The notes below the pieces were generated by a model that ran no database searches, was not told the origin of the DNA, and saw nothing but the letters and a program-made list of their open reading frames with translations. Shown piece by piece: positions 28,841 through 38,359 of a stretch of 64,000 nt of DNA. The stretch lies in contig NZ_RPOC01000003.1 in the NCBI RefSeq assembly GCF_003946915.1, positions 310,001 through 374,000 of the forward strand. The letters run 5' to 3'. The first letter of the stretch is position 1; each line of letters starts with the position of its first letter. Source of the DNA: Flavobacterium ustbae. Lineage in GTDB: Bacteria; Bacteroidota; Bacteroidia; Flavobacteriales; Flavobacteriaceae. Both the position numbers and the translations under genes were made by a program.

Positions 28841-28874
28841 TTTTGACTTGTAATTTGTTATTTATAAGTCAAAA
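28841..28874. promoter_or_regulatory. inverted repeat, candidate Lrp operator upstream of rocD
   Basis: TTTTGACTT, a 16-base spacer, AAGTCAAAA: a perfect 9-bp dyad in the divergent Lrp/rocD space. A TAnnTTTG-type -7 box for rocD can be seen at 28901-28908 (TAATTTTG) or 28910-28917 (TATTTTTG), so the dyad lies just upstream of the promoter. Confidence 0.5.
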
Positions 28875-28936
28875 TTTGAATTTAAAACCTGTTTTTAATT
28901 TAATTTTGATATTTTTGCAGAAATAAAAAGCATATT

Positions 28937-30190
28937 ATGATAAGTACAGACAAAACACTTTCGTCAAAATCTGAAGTTTTGATTGAAAAAGAAAACAAAT
29001 ATGGAGCTCATAATTATCATCCGCTACCTGTAGTTTTAGAACGTGGAGAAGGCGTATATGTTTGGGATGTTGACGGAAAGAAATATTACGATTTTTTATC
29101 TGCTTATTCTGCAGTGAATCAAGGACATTGCCACCCCAAAATTGTGAATGCAATGGTGGAACAAGCGCAAAAACTGACTTTGACTTCTCGTGCTTTTTAC
29201 AATGATAAATTAGGAAACTACGAAGAATACGTAACGAAATATTTTGGTTTCGATAAAGTGCTTCCAATGAATACGGGAGCAGAAGCGGTTGAAACAGCTT
29301 TAAAGATTTCTAGAAAATGGGCTTATGAAGTAAAAGGAATTCCAGAAAACCAAGCGCAGATCATTGTGTGCGAGAATAATTTTCACGGAAGAACGACGAC
29401 AATTATCTCATTTTCAAATGATGAAACAGCACGTAAAAACTTCGGACCGTTTACTGACGGATTTATTAAAATTGAATATGATAATTTGGAAGCGCTAGAA
29501 AACGCTTTAAATTCATCAAAAAATATTGCTGGATTTTTGGTTGAGCCAATTCAAGGTGAAGCTGGAGTTTATGTGCCTTCTGAAGGTTATTTAGCGAAAG
29601 CGAAAGCCCTTTGCGAAAAGCATAATGTACTTTTTATTGCAGATGAGGTTCAGACTGGAATTGCAAGAACAGGCAAATTGTTAGCTGTTCATCACGAAAA
29701 TGTGCAGCCAGATGTTTTAATTTTAGGAAAAGCAATTTCTGGCGGAGTTTATCCAGTTTCTGCTGTTTTATGTAATAACGAAATCATGAACGTTATTAAA
29801 CCAGGACAGCATGGCTCTACTTTTGGAGGAAACCCAGTTGCGGCGGCTGTTGCGATTGCTGCTTTAGAAGTGGTAAAAGATGAAAAACTGGCAGAAAATG
29901 CGGAACGTTTAGGAATTATTTTAAGAAAAGGATTAAACGAAATTGCAGAAAGAAATGACTTAATCACTTTAGTTCGTGGTAAAGGTTTATTAAATGCAAT
30001 TGTGATTAATAGTGGAGAAGACTCAGATTTGGCTTGGGAAATTTGCTTGAAATTTAGAGACAACGGATTATTAGCAAAACCAACACACGGAAACAAAATT
30101 AGATTCGCACCGCCTTTGGTAATGACCGAAGAACAAATTCACGAATGTTTGGAGATTATCGAGAAATCTTTGAATGAATTTAAAAACTAA
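28937..30190 (+). CDS. rocD: ornithine aminotransferase
   Basis: PLP enzyme that moves the delta-amino group of ornithine to 2-oxoglutarate, giving glutamate semialdehyde (arginine/ornithine breakdown, proline link). It is a class III aminotransferase of 417 residues. The PLP lysine is Lys265 in [16 protein letters not shown], the aspartate is in IADEVQTG, and the N-terminal [20 protein letters not shown] is typical of ornithine aminotransferases. It is divergent from an Lrp-type gene and ends with a strong terminator. Confidence 0.95.
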   Translation: MISTDKTLSSKSEVLIEKENKYGAHNYHPLPVVLERGEGVYVWDVDGKKYYDFLSAYSAVNQGHCHPKIVNAMVEQAQKLTLTSRAFYNDKLGNYEEYVTKYFGFDKVLPMNTGAEAVETALKISRKWAYEVKGIPENQAQIIVCENNFHGRTTTIISFSNDETARKNFGPFTDGFIKIEYDNLEALENALNSSKNIAGFLVEPIQGEAGVYVPSEGYLAKAKALCEKHNVLFIADEVQTGIARTGKLLAVHHENVQPDVLILGKAISGGVYPVSAVLCNNEIMNVIKPGQHGSTFGGNPVAAAVAIAALEVVKDEKLAENAERLGIILRKGLNEIAERNDLITLVRGKGLLNAIVINSGEDSDLAWEICLKFRDNGLLAKPTHGNKIRFAPPLVMTEEQIHECLEIIEKSLNEFKN

Positions 30191-30217
30191 GAAGTTCTCT
30201 TTTGAGATTTAAAATAG

Positions 30218-30250
30218 AAAAAGCAGCAAATTCAATTGCTGCTTTTTTTT
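30218..30250 (+). terminator. terminator of rocD
   Basis: Stem AAAAAGCAGCAA / TTGCTGCTTTTT with a short loop and T-run, 28 bases past the rocD stop. Confidence 0.88.
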
Positions 30251-30266
30251 GTAGACACCATTTTTT

Positions 30267-30302
30267 TTAAAAGCGGTTACTTATTCGGTAACCGCTTTTT
30301 TC
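30267..30302 (-). terminator. terminator of sulfatase 1
   Basis: Stem AAAAGCGGTTAC / GTAACCGCTTTT with T/A-runs on both sides, 29 bases past the stop of the minus-strand sulfatase at 30331. Confidence 0.85.
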
Positions 30303-30330
30303 ATAATTGCTAAAATATCAAAAAAAGCAA

Positions 30331-31983
30331 TTATTTTTTAGCAGCAGCTCCAGGAATCAGCTCGTTTCTTTGTTTGAATTTGCTGTATTCTACAACTCCT
30401 GTTTTATCTGCCCAGTCAAAATATTTAGCCGAAAGATCGTTTACAATTCCTGCGTTCTGAGCAGCCACATTTGTTGTTTCACCACGGTCTGCTTCAAGAT
30501 CGTAAAGTTCCCATTGGTAAGAAGGGTAGATCGAAACCAATTTCCATTTTCCTTCTCTCACAGCTCTATTTCCAGCTCTTTCCCAGAATATTGGAGCGCC
30601 TCGATTTACTTCAGAAGCGTTGTCAAATAAAACTGGCAATAGACTTTTTCCTGCCAACGGGTTAGAGTTTACGCCGTTGAGCGTTTTTGGATATTCAATT
30701 CCAGCCAATTCGTAAAAAGTAGGAGCAAGGTCAATGATGTGTCCTGTTCCTTTATCGATTCTTCCTGCTTTAATTTTTGAAGGATACCAAGCGATAAACG
30801 GAGAACTGAATCCGCCTTCGTGCATATTGTTTTTATAATCCTGTAACGGAGTATTCGATAAATACGCCCAGTTTTGTTCCTGATAATCAAAAGATCCAGA
30901 AGAACCAATTGGTCCATCGTTACGAACTAAACCTCTTTTTAACGGATTGTAAGTATTAAATCCGCCTTGAGCTCCATTGTCAGCAATGAAGACAATCAGC
31001 GTGTTTTTGTCTTTTTTCAATGCTTTTAATTTGTCTAAAATTTTACCCACGTTTTGATCCATATTGTCTACCATTGCAGCATAAACTTCCATTTTAGCTT
31101 TCCAAAATTGTTTTTCGTCATACGTTAATTTGTCCCATTCTGGAACTTCTGGATCGCGTGGAGCAATGGTTTGGTTGGGAAGTAAAATCCCGTTTTCTCT
31201 TAATTTTTTAATTCTTTTTTCTCTTAAAACATCCCAGCCTTCATCAAATTTGCCTCTGTATTTGGCAATGTCAACTTGTTTTGCCTGCAATGGCCAGTGT
31301 GGCGCCGTAAAAGCCAAATACAAGAAGAAAGGCTTGTTTTCTTTGTTTTGTTCTTCTAAGAAAGTAACCGCATTGTTTCCGATTTCATCTGTAAAGTAAT
31401 ATGAGTCATCTTTTGGATGTAATTCTTCATTGTTGCGAATCATTTTTACAGGATAAGCCGTTTTTCCGAAAGGAAGCGGTTTGGTATCAAAATAATTTGC
31501 TGCACCTTTTAAGATTCCGTAAAATTTATCAAAACCCCTTTGATTCGGCCATTGCGCTTGATCTTCCGATCCAACGTGCCATTTTCCAGACATTAAAGTG
31601 CTATAACCTCCCGAACGGAAAACTTCTCCTAGAGTTAGAGATTCTTTGTTTAGATAACCTTGATAAGCCGGCAAACCTAAATTGACATCAAAATAACCCA
31701 CACCCGCTTTGTGCTGATATTGTCCCGTTAATAAAGAAGCTCTTGTAGGCGCACAAATCGAGTTGTTGTAAAATTCACGAAGACGTGTTCCTTCTTTGGC
31801 TAGACGGTCTAGATTTGGAGTCTTAATTTCAGATCCGTAGTTTCCTAAATCTGAATAACCCATATCATCAACCATGATTAAAATTACGTTTGGTTTTGAA
31901 GATGCGTTTTGGGCATCGATTTCAACAGCACCTATTATTCCCGTCAGCAAGACTGAGAATAAAATGTTTAATTTTTTATTCAT
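30331..31983 (-). CDS. S1-family sulfatase, exported (sulfatase 1)
   Basis: A 550-residue sulfate-ester hydrolase with a signal peptide (about 1-24). Metal ligands Asp39/Asp40 and the formylglycine signature Cys77-x-Pro79-Thr-Arg81 (ICAPTRASLLTGQ) are intact, so a radical or FGE-type maturase encoded elsewhere must activate it. Later landmarks are SGKWHVG and ADNGAQGG. It releases inorganic sulfate from organic sulfate esters, probably in the periplasm. It is downstream of SusC1/SusD1 on the same strand, separated by a tandem-repeat region, and is part of the first sulfur-scavenging module. Confidence 0.93.
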   Translation of the reverse strand: MNKKLNILFSVLLTGIIGAVEIDAQNASSKPNVILIMVDDMGYSDLGNYGSEIKTPNLDRLAKEGTRLREFYNNSICAPTRASLLTGQYQHKAGVGYFDVNLGLPAYQGYLNKESLTLGEVFRSGGYSTLMSGKWHVGSEDQAQWPNQRGFDKFYGILKGAANYFDTKPLPFGKTAYPVKMIRNNEELHPKDDSYYFTDEIGNNAVTFLEEQNKENKPFFLYLAFTAPHWPLQAKQVDIAKYRGKFDEGWDVLREKRIKKLRENGILLPNQTIAPRDPEVPEWDKLTYDEKQFWKAKMEVYAAMVDNMDQNVGKILDKLKALKKDKNTLIVFIADNGAQGGFNTYNPLKRGLVRNDGPIGSSGSFDYQEQNWAYLSNTPLQDYKNNMHEGGFSSPFIAWYPSKIKAGRIDKGTGHIIDLAPTFYELAGIEYPKTLNGVNSNPLAGKSLLPVLFDNASEVNRGAPIFWERAGNRAVREGKWKLVSIYPSYQWELYDLEADRGETTNVAAQNAGIVNDLSAKYFDWADKTGVVEYSKFKQRNELIPGAAAKK

Positions 31984-32755
31984 CTTATTTTATAATTTAC
32001 TGTTTGTATATTTTTAATTCGTTAAAATATTTTTGAAACACATAGAGACATAGATTTTTTTGCTTTTGAAAAGAATACAAAAGAGAAATTCATTTCTCCA
32101 CACATAGATCTGTTAGCTAAATCTCATTTGGATTTATTTTTCATCATTGGGCTATGTGCATTCAAACTAGTGAAATGCCTCTATGCAGCATTATGATCTA
32201 TGTTTCTATGTGTTTAAATTTTCTCTCGCAGATTTCGCAGATTTTTTTTATCTATTTAATCTTATAATCTATGTACATTCAAACAAGTCAAACGCCTCTA
32301 TGCAGCATTATAATCTATGTTTCTATGTGTTTAAATTTTCTCTCGCAGATTTAGCAGATTTTTTTTATCTATTTAATCTTATAATCTATGTGCATTCAAA
32401 CAAGTCAAACGCCTTTACGCAGCATTATAAACTATGTCTCTATGTGTTTAAATTTGCTCTCGCAGATTTAGCAGATTTGGCAGATTTTTTATCTATTTAA
32501 TCTTTAGTGAAACACCCCTAAGTAGCATTATGATCTATGTTTCTATGTGTTTAAATTTTCGCTCGCAGATTTAGCAGATTTGGCAGATTTTTTTATCTAT
32601 TTAATCTTTATAATCTATGTGCATTAAAAACAAGTGAAACGCCTCTACGCAGGATTATGATCTATGTTTCTATGTGTTTAAATTTGCTCTCGCAGATTTA
32701 GCAGATTTAACAGATTTTTTAATCCATTTAATCCGTGTAATCTGTGGCAAAAAAA
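31984..32755. repeat. tandem array of five ~115-bp units between SusD1 and sulfatase 1
   Basis: No gene lies in this 772-base gap. From 32157 to about 32755 the sequence repeats with starts near 32157, 32274, 32391, 32506 and 32620 (periods 114-117). Each unit contains ATGATCTATGTTTCTATGTG, a CTCGCAGATTTAGCAGATTT core and TTTATCTATTTAATCTT. Units differ by a few substitutions and by the number of GCAGATTTAG/GGCAGATTT subrepeats; unit 4 lacks its first few bases. The leading 120 bases (32036-32156) contain scattered fragments of the same words. It may affect how much transcript reads from SusD1 into the sulfatase gene. Confidence 0.85.
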
Positions 32756-34207
32756 TTATTGCCTCCAAGCCGGAACCTGCTTCAAATTCGGATTCAAATC
32801 CAATTCTCTTTGTGGAATCGGAAAGTGAACGTGTTTGGGCTGTGCATTGGTTTTTCCTGCTGCTTTTAATTTTGCTACAAAATAATCAGAACCTCTTCTA
32901 GCCAAATCAAACCAGCGCTGATATTCATAAACCAATTCTTTTCTTCTTTCTTCAAAAACTGCTTCTCTAAAATCATCCTGACTTAATGCTGGTGAAGTTT
33001 CTGCTAACAACGGAATTCCTGCTCTTGTTCTCACGCGGTCAACCGCCGCATAAGCTTCTGGAGTTGGTCCGTTGTTTTGCTCGTTTAGCGCTTCTGCGTA
33101 AATCAGCAACACTTCTGCAAATCGTATAATTGGTGTATTTTTAGAAGATTGCCCAGGCGAAGTTGGCGTTGCAGGATCAAAATATTTATTGAAATGTGGT
33201 GTAACTTTATACGTCTTTCCGTCGGTCGGGCTCACAAATTCTACAGCAAAAGTGATGTACTTTCTTTTGTCGGTTTCAGCGAAAGCTTCAAAAAGTCCAC
33301 CTTCTTTGTGCAAAGCATCGGCTTGATCGCCAGCAATTCCAGGAACAGAAGTTGGTGCAGCCGTAGAAGCCAGCATATTTCCGTTCCAGTTGGTTAAACC
33401 TTTAAACTGAGCAGAAAAAATATGTTCTTTTCCGTTTTTAGTGGCTACATTAAAAACATCAGCATAATTTTCGAATAGATCATAAACTTTACTATCGATG
33501 ATTTCTTTACTTTTTTCGGCTGCTTTCTGCCATTTCTTTTCTGTCAAATACACTTTCGCTAAAATACTTTTTGCAGCTCCAGCGGTAACTCGGCCTTTAT
33601 TTTGCTGCACTACAGGAAGGGCTTCTGCATCAATCAAATCGTTTTCAATTTGGGTGTAAACTTCTGCTTCTGGCGTGTTGCTTACATTGATAACTTCAGA
33701 CGATAAAACGGTAGTTTCGTGCAAAACGAGCGGCACATCGCCAAACCATCTTACCAAATTGAAATACAAAAGTGCTCTTAAAAACTTCGCTTCATTAATC
33801 AGATCTTTGTCTTTTTGTGAGTTCAGATTTGGGTTTTTGCCAATATTATCAATCGCAACATTGGCTCTATTAATTCCGTCATAACTTTGTCTCCATAACT
33901 CAATCATACGATCGTTGGATGCATCGTGAGTCAAGTTAGATAAAGCTCTAACATGCGCATTTCTAGCTCTTGGTCCCGCTTCATAATCGTCGGTTGCCAT
34001 TTCGGTCGAAATCTGAATTAATCGATTGTATAAAGTATGCGTAGAACTGTTGATCGCATTATGAATGGCAATAACCGCTGCATCTGCATCTTCGGTTGTT
34101 TTATAAAAATTGGTAGACGAAATAAAAGCTTTTGGATCTTCGTCTAGAGAATTGCAGGCGCTTATTAAAACGAGCGCCGCGAAACTGAATATAAGGGTCT
34201 TTTTCAT
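32756..34207 (-). CDS. RagB/SusD-family lipoprotein, sulfur module 1
   Basis: A 483-residue SusD-like lipoprotein (lipobox LISAC near residue 18) that works with the SusC protein encoded 10 bases upstream. Typical segments: INEAKFLRALLYFNLVRWFG (about 135-154), TAGAAKSILAKVYLTEKKW (about 205-223) and FEERRKELVYEYQRWFDLAR near the C-terminus. It binds the imported substrate at the outer membrane. Clearly paralogous to the SusD at 42596-44068. The adjacent sulfatase suggests a sulfated or sulfur-containing ligand. Confidence 0.93.
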   Translation of the reverse strand: MKKTLIFSFAALVLISACNSLDEDPKAFISSTNFYKTTEDADAAVIAIHNAINSSTHTLYNRLIQISTEMATDDYEAGPRARNAHVRALSNLTHDASNDRMIELWRQSYDGINRANVAIDNIGKNPNLNSQKDKDLINEAKFLRALLYFNLVRWFGDVPLVLHETTVLSSEVINVSNTPEAEVYTQIENDLIDAEALPVVQQNKGRVTAGAAKSILAKVYLTEKKWQKAAEKSKEIIDSKVYDLFENYADVFNVATKNGKEHIFSAQFKGLTNWNGNMLASTAAPTSVPGIAGDQADALHKEGGLFEAFAETDKRKYITFAVEFVSPTDGKTYKVTPHFNKYFDPATPTSPGQSSKNTPIIRFAEVLLIYAEALNEQNNGPTPEAYAAVDRVRTRAGIPLLAETSPALSQDDFREAVFEERRKELVYEYQRWFDLARRGSDYFVAKLKAAGKTNAQPKHVHFPIPQRELDLNPNLKQVPAWRQ

Positions 34208-34217
34208 GATAAATCTT

Positions 34218-37200
34218 TTAGAATGTTACGCTTAAACCGCCTGAAATTGTTTTAGATGCTGGATAAATTCCAGTATCTGTTCCTGGAGAAATCGTTGTTC
34301 CGTTGGTAACTTCGGGATCGTAACCTGTGTATTTTGTCCATGTCAATAAGTTTTCTCCAACGACACGGAATTTTACTGCCGTCAATCTTAATTTTTCAGA
34401 TATTTTTTTCGGAAGATTATAGCTTAACGTGATGTTTTTTACACGAACGAATGAACCGTCTTCCACAAATCGATTTGAGAAAACTGGTGCAGGATCTAAT
34501 TTTGCTCTCGGCGTTGTATTACTCGGATTTGTTGGTGTCCAAGCATCTAAAGCTGAAGTCGAGGCATTTTGCTGTCCGTTGTACAATTCTAGCGCTTGTA
34601 AGTTTCCGTTAAGGATTTTATTTCCAACAGAACCATTTACCAAAATTGCTAATTCAAAACCTCGGTAAGTGAAGTTATTCGAGAAACCAAAAACAAAGTC
34701 TGGCTGTGCGTCGCCAATGCTTGTTCTATCTGCCGCAGTGGTAAAAGCGCCATCTCCATTAATATCTTTATACAAACGATCACCGGCTTTTGGAGTTGCA
34801 TTTCCAGTATAAACGCCTTTTGTTGCGTCTTCGTCAGTTTGCAGAATTCCGTCTGTAACGGCTCCGTAAAAAGTTCCAAGAGACTGACCGACTTTTAAAA
34901 TATAATTTCCGAAAGTGTAAAATTCGGCACCATTTCCTAGCGCTATAATTTTATTTTGGTTGAATGCAATATTGAAGTTTGAAGTCCAAGAAAAAGCAGT
35001 ATTTCCAAGAGAAGCATTCAAACCAAATTCAATTCCCTGATTTTGTACAGAACCAAAATTCTGCAAAGAAGAAGTAAATCCAGTAGTGTATGGAAGCTGA
35101 ACATCTAGCAATAAATCTTTAGTCGTTTTGCGGTATACATCAACCGTTAAATTCAGTTTATCATTAAAAAATCCAACGTCAACTCCAGCATCAAACTGAT
35201 TGGTTAATTCCCAGCCTAGATTGTCGTTTGCAATTCGCGTAGGCGTAAAACCAGTATAAATCTGATCGCCAAAAAGATATTTCACACTTGTCAAAGTAGA
35301 CAAAGACTGATATTCTCCGATTTCCTGATTTCCAGTAGCTCCCCAACTAGTTCTAATTTTCAAACTGTTAATGACATCTTTTACAGGAGCAAAGAAATTT
35401 TCTGAGCTAATTTGCCACGCTGCCGCAACAGAAGGGAAGTAGCCCCATTTATTGTCTTTTCCGAAACGAGAAGAACCATCGGCTCTCAAACTTCCGGTTA
35501 AAAAATACTTCGAATCGTAGTTGTAATTTACCCTCGTTAAATAAGAGTTTAATGCCCAAGTGCTTTCTCCAGAAGTTGGCATTAAAGCAATATTTCCACT
35601 TTGCAAACTGTAATAACCCGTAATATCATTTACATATTGCTGTGATCCAGATGTAACATATTCTCTTGTAGAACTTTGCTGTGTATAACCCGCCAAAGCG
35701 TTTAAACGGTGTTTTTCGCCAAATACAGTTGTGTACGTCAGTGTATTTTCGTTTAGCCAGCTTCTAGAATCTGCTGTTCCAATTTTTCCTTCTCCATTTT
35801 TAATCGAACCTTCGTAAATACTAGATGGCAAATAGCTTTTTTCTTTATTGAAAATCATATCGGTTCCAAAAGAAACTTTTAAAACCAAGCTTTTCAAAAT
35901 GTCATATTCGCCATAAATTGTTCCTAAAATACGATCTGTTATAGATTGATTTTGACGCTCGTTTAAAGTCGCGATCGGATTGGCAAAAATATTCTCAAAC
36001 GGATTTCTTAGTGTGTAACTTCCATCTGGTTCGTAAATCGTTGCCGTTGGAGGCATAACCAATAGAGAAGTTATCAAACCCGTTGGAGCAACTTTCGATT
36101 TCGTTTCGGCAATAGTCAAGTTTAAACCAAATCTTGCTTTACTGCTTATTTTTGAATTTAAATTCACGCGTCCGCTAAAACGTTCAAAGCCTGTATTTTT
36201 TATAACTCCTTCCTGATTGTAATAATTTCCAGAAACCGCATATTTGGTCTGATTATTTCCTCCCGAAACACTCAACTGATGATTTTGTGTCAAACCTTTT
36301 TGAAAAGCCGCATCTTGCCAATCAGTTCCTTTTCCTAGTTGGGCAATCTGCGCGTCAGTCAAATATTGATTTGTTCCTCCAGCAGGATTGGAATCGTACA
36401 AAGCCGCATTTCTCAATCTAGAAAAACCTTGAGCATCTAATACATCTACTTTTTTGCGAACAGATTGCTGACCAATTGTAAAATCGTAATTTACGGTGGT
36501 TGCTGTGTTTGAACCTTTTTTGGTGGTAATAATAACGACTCCGTTTGCTCCTCTAGAACCATAAATTGCTGTAGAAGCAGCATCTTTTAAAACCGTAATC
36601 GATTCAATGTCTGATGGATTTATAGTAGAAAGCGGATTGGTTGGCGTACCGCTCAAAACACCAGAAGTAACTTCTGAGTTGTATAACGGGAAACCATCAA
36701 TTACGTATAAAGGTTCATTTCCGCCTTGAATCGAACTTCCGCCACGAATACGAATGCTCATTCCTGCGCCCGGCTGACCTGAAGTCTGAGTTACATTAAC
36801 TCCCGCTACAGAACCTTGCAGCGAACTTTCGAGTGTTTTTTGAGTTGCTTTTAATGACATTTGAGCGACTGTTTCGGCTGCTCCTGTATAGTCCTTTTTA
36901 GAAGTGCTTCCGTATCCGATGATTACGATTTCATTTAATTCTTTTACATCTTCTTTTAGTGAAATCTGTACAAAGTCTTTGGTTGCGATATGTTCTGTAG
37001 TGATATATCCCACGTAGCTTACAACTAAAGTGTAAGGGAATATTTGTCCGGTTTGAAAATAGAATTTTCCGTCTAAATCGGTTACCGCTGCGTGCGTAGT
37101 TCCTTTAATTTGAACGGTAACTCCTGGAATTGGCTGATTGGTTACCTGATCTGCAACGGTACCATTCAGCGTCGAATTGATTAAGGGTTTTGTGTTTTGT

Positions 37201-37265
37201 GCTTTGATTCCGATCGAAATTAAGAATACAAAAAGCCACAAAAAGGCGTGTAATTGCTTGTTCAT
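34218..37265 (-). CDS. SusC/RagA-family TonB-dependent transporter, sulfur module 1
   Basis: About 1015 residues. Signal peptide (MNKQLHAFLWLFVFLISIGI), carboxypeptidase-regulatory-like domain (NGTVADQVTNQPIPGVTVQI), plug (RIRGGSSIQGGNEPLYVIDG, GSRGANGVVIITTKKGS) and a barrel ending LSVTF. The frame is open to 37313, but the ATG at 37265 is preferred because it begins the signal peptide. The transcript start is predicted some 400 bases upstream, leaving a long leader that holds a 28-codon cysteine-ending ORF and a conserved hairpin. Paralogous to the SusC at 44079-47210, including the leader. Confidence 0.94.
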   Translation of the reverse strand: MNKQLHAFLWLFVFLISIGIKAQNTKPLINSTLNGTVADQVTNQPIPGVTVQIKGTTHAAVTDLDGKFYFQTGQIFPYTLVVSYVGYITTEHIATKDFVQISLKEDVKELNEIVIIGYGSTSKKDYTGAAETVAQMSLKATQKTLESSLQGSVAGVNVTQTSGQPGAGMSIRIRGGSSIQGGNEPLYVIDGFPLYNSEVTSGVLSGTPTNPLSTINPSDIESITVLKDAASTAIYGSRGANGVVIITTKKGSNTATTVNYDFTIGQQSVRKKVDVLDAQGFSRLRNAALYDSNPAGGTNQYLTDAQIAQLGKGTDWQDAAFQKGLTQNHQLSVSGGNNQTKYAVSGNYYNQEGVIKNTGFERFSGRVNLNSKISSKARFGLNLTIAETKSKVAPTGLITSLLVMPPTATIYEPDGSYTLRNPFENIFANPIATLNERQNQSITDRILGTIYGEYDILKSLVLKVSFGTDMIFNKEKSYLPSSIYEGSIKNGEGKIGTADSRSWLNENTLTYTTVFGEKHRLNALAGYTQQSSTREYVTSGSQQYVNDITGYYSLQSGNIALMPTSGESTWALNSYLTRVNYNYDSKYFLTGSLRADGSSRFGKDNKWGYFPSVAAAWQISSENFFAPVKDVINSLKIRTSWGATGNQEIGEYQSLSTLTSVKYLFGDQIYTGFTPTRIANDNLGWELTNQFDAGVDVGFFNDKLNLTVDVYRKTTKDLLLDVQLPYTTGFTSSLQNFGSVQNQGIEFGLNASLGNTAFSWTSNFNIAFNQNKIIALGNGAEFYTFGNYILKVGQSLGTFYGAVTDGILQTDEDATKGVYTGNATPKAGDRLYKDINGDGAFTTAADRTSIGDAQPDFVFGFSNNFTYRGFELAILVNGSVGNKILNGNLQALELYNGQQNASTSALDAWTPTNPSNTTPRAKLDPAPVFSNRFVEDGSFVRVKNITLSYNLPKKISEKLRLTAVKFRVVGENLLTWTKYTGYDPEVTNGTTISPGTDTGIYPASKTISGGLSVTF

Positions 37266-37328
37266 ATTTTTTGATTTTAAATAATAAAGCGATACGAGAA
37301 ATTGACTTTTCAATTCACGAGGGCTTTC

Positions 37329-37413
37329 TTTAGTGATAAATGTTCTTTAAGTCTTACCATTTCTGTTGCCGCAGAAATGCCTTTGTTATGAAAGAATAGG
37401 GCAGTGCATCGTT
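37329..37413 (-). promoter_or_regulatory. conserved leader RNA element with hairpin, copy A
   Basis: Shared with 47286-47371 in front of the other SusC gene. It contains TGCATCGTT (plus strand, 37405-37413), a hairpin CATTTCT-GCGGCAAC-AGAAATG (37358-37379 on the minus strand) and a 23-base block (37329-37351) identical in both copies. It lies between the leader ORF and the SusC start codon. Conservation stops sharply on the SusC side, as expected for a functional RNA element. No known riboswitch class was recognised. Confidence 0.6.
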
Positions 37414-37548
37414 GTCATGTTTAGATTCTTGTTTTAGTTATTATTTTTTTTAGTTATGGAGTTTTGACATAATTATGCTTGAGATAACCAGTCAATAAGA
37501 ATTTTAGTTTGATTTTCATTTAGGAACTCAAAATGAAAAGAAGGATTT

Positions 37549-37635
37549 TTAACAGCACATGCACATATAACCAATGATGTTATAAGCGAAATTTTTAGGA
37601 AGAATGTAATGCGACGTATAAGCTGTTGTTTTCAA
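37549..37635 (-). CDS. cysteine-ending leader peptide A (28 aa, TTG start)
   Basis: A 28-codon ORF inside the SusC1 leader, starting TTG and ending Tyr23-Met-Cys25-Met-Cys27-Cys28-stop. The counterpart at 47560-47646 has the same length and is identical at residues 2-3 (KT), 8 (S), 10-14 (YILPK), 18 (Y), 21 (I), 23-25 (YMC) and 27-28 (CC), while much of the surrounding leader differs. Both use non-ATG starts (TTG, GTG), about 35-48 bases after the predicted transcript start. By analogy with amino-acid attenuators and the polycysteine leader ORFs reported in mycobacteria, its translation may sense cysteine supply and set expression of the sulfate-ester uptake genes. The function is inference; part of the nucleotide identity could be RNA-level. 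Confidence 0.7.
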   Translation of the reverse strand: MKTTAYTSHYILPKNFAYNIIGYMCMCC

Positions 37636-37652
37636 AATGTAGTTTTTTAATT

Positions 37653-37707
37653 TTTAAACTCTACTAATCCTATAGACAAAGTTAATTTTATTGTAATAAA
37701 AACCAAA
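37653..37707 (-). promoter_or_regulatory. promoter and conserved operator-like site of SusC module 1
   Basis: Minus strand: TTTG (37707-37704), 19 bases, -7 box TAACTTTG (37684-37677), then a block CTATAGGATTAGTAGAG that is identical at 47701-47677 and covers the predicted start site. The block is an imperfect dyad TCTA-N9-TAGA. Spacing and -7 sequence fit the Bacteroidota sigma factor consensus. The block is a candidate site for a sulfur-responsive repressor, for example of the Rrf2/CymR type; that assignment is a guess. Confidence 0.7.
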
Positions 37708-37708
37708 A

Positions 37709-38078
37709 TAATATTTAATTTTTTTGAAGTTATGATATGAGAATATAAGAGGAAGTAATTCTTATGATATTTAAGTTGTTAGTAATCAGTGTTTTGTGTT
37801 TTATTTTTGAAAATAAGAAAGCAAGTAAAACTAGTATTGTTTATACAGTTTTTACTTGCTTTTATTGTGTTTTAATAAAATAAACTCGACTGGTTTTAGA
37901 TTTGTCAACTTAGATTTAAATGTTCAGATCGTTTTTATTTCGTTTTAAACCTGACAGGTTTTTAAAACCTGTCAGGTTTCGTTGTAAATCATTGAGACTT
38001 TTTTATGAATTGTCTCTAGCTTTAGCTGGAGATAAAATATTTGAATATAAAAAAGGCTTTAGCCGAATATAAGTTTGG
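37709..38078. other. non-coding stretch upstream of module 1
   Basis: No gene seen. It contains a stem AAAGCAAGTAAAA / TTTTACTTGCTTT (37817-37863), which may end the leftward transcript of the small membrane protein gene at 38079, a perfect palindrome of AAACCTGACAGGTTT type (37947-37979), and GGCTTTAGCC / GGCTAAAG repeats (38016-38087). Confidence 0.55.
37947..37979. repeat. CCTGACAGG palindrome
   Basis: AAACCTGACAGGTTT, two bases, then the inverted mate AAACCTGTCAGGTTT; every arm is itself nearly palindromic. A related AACCTACAAGGTT / AACCTTGCAGGTT element lies at 40346-40379. Confidence 0.6.
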
Positions 38079-38189
38079 CTAAAGATTTAATCTGTCGGTG
38101 TTAATGGGCCAGAATAAAAAGGTTGCCAGAAGTAGCAGTATTATTAAAATGGGTAAAACGATTTTGGTTATTTTTTTATAGTTTGCCAT
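38079..38189 (-). CDS. 36-residue single-pass membrane protein
   Basis: A small ORF starting ATG: basic N-terminus (MANYKKITK), one hydrophobic helix (about residues 10-27, IVLPILIILLLLATFLFW) and a short polar tail (PINTDRLNL). It lies between the rhodanese/thioredoxin gene and the module 1 promoter, on the same strand. The charge layout, with positives before the helix, fits an N-in membrane protein. No family was recognised; a similar 39-residue protein is encoded at 40151-40270, so it is unlikely to be chance. Confidence 0.55.
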   Translation of the reverse strand: MANYKKITKIVLPILIILLLLATFLFWPINTDRLNL

Positions 38190-38359
38190 ATTGGTCTTGT
38201 TGGTTAAATTTTTAACACATAGTAACGTAGGTTTTTGAGGTAATAATAGAATGCTTTAGAAATCTAGATTTTTCACATAGTTCTATGAGCTTTATTTGGA
38301 ATGAAATGTCTCTTTTAAAAAACTATTTAAAATATGATTCTACGTGTTGAAAAGAGAAA

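Noticed and set aside
32157..32755. Possible CRISPR array
   Set aside because: Units of ~115 bp repeat along their whole length with no unique spacers, and no cas genes are present.
32183..32901. ORFs of 75-105 codons across the tandem array
   Set aside because: They repeat the same 35-40 residue translation because they span tandem repeats, and one overlaps the real SusD gene on the other strand.
37329..37413. SAM or other known riboswitch
   Set aside because: The GGCAAC word looked suggestive, but the remaining conserved core of a SAM-I aptamer is missing in both copies.
37817..37863. Inverted repeat as an operator of the SusC1 promoter
   Set aside because: It is more than 100 bases upstream of the promoter and fits better as a terminator of the leftward genes.
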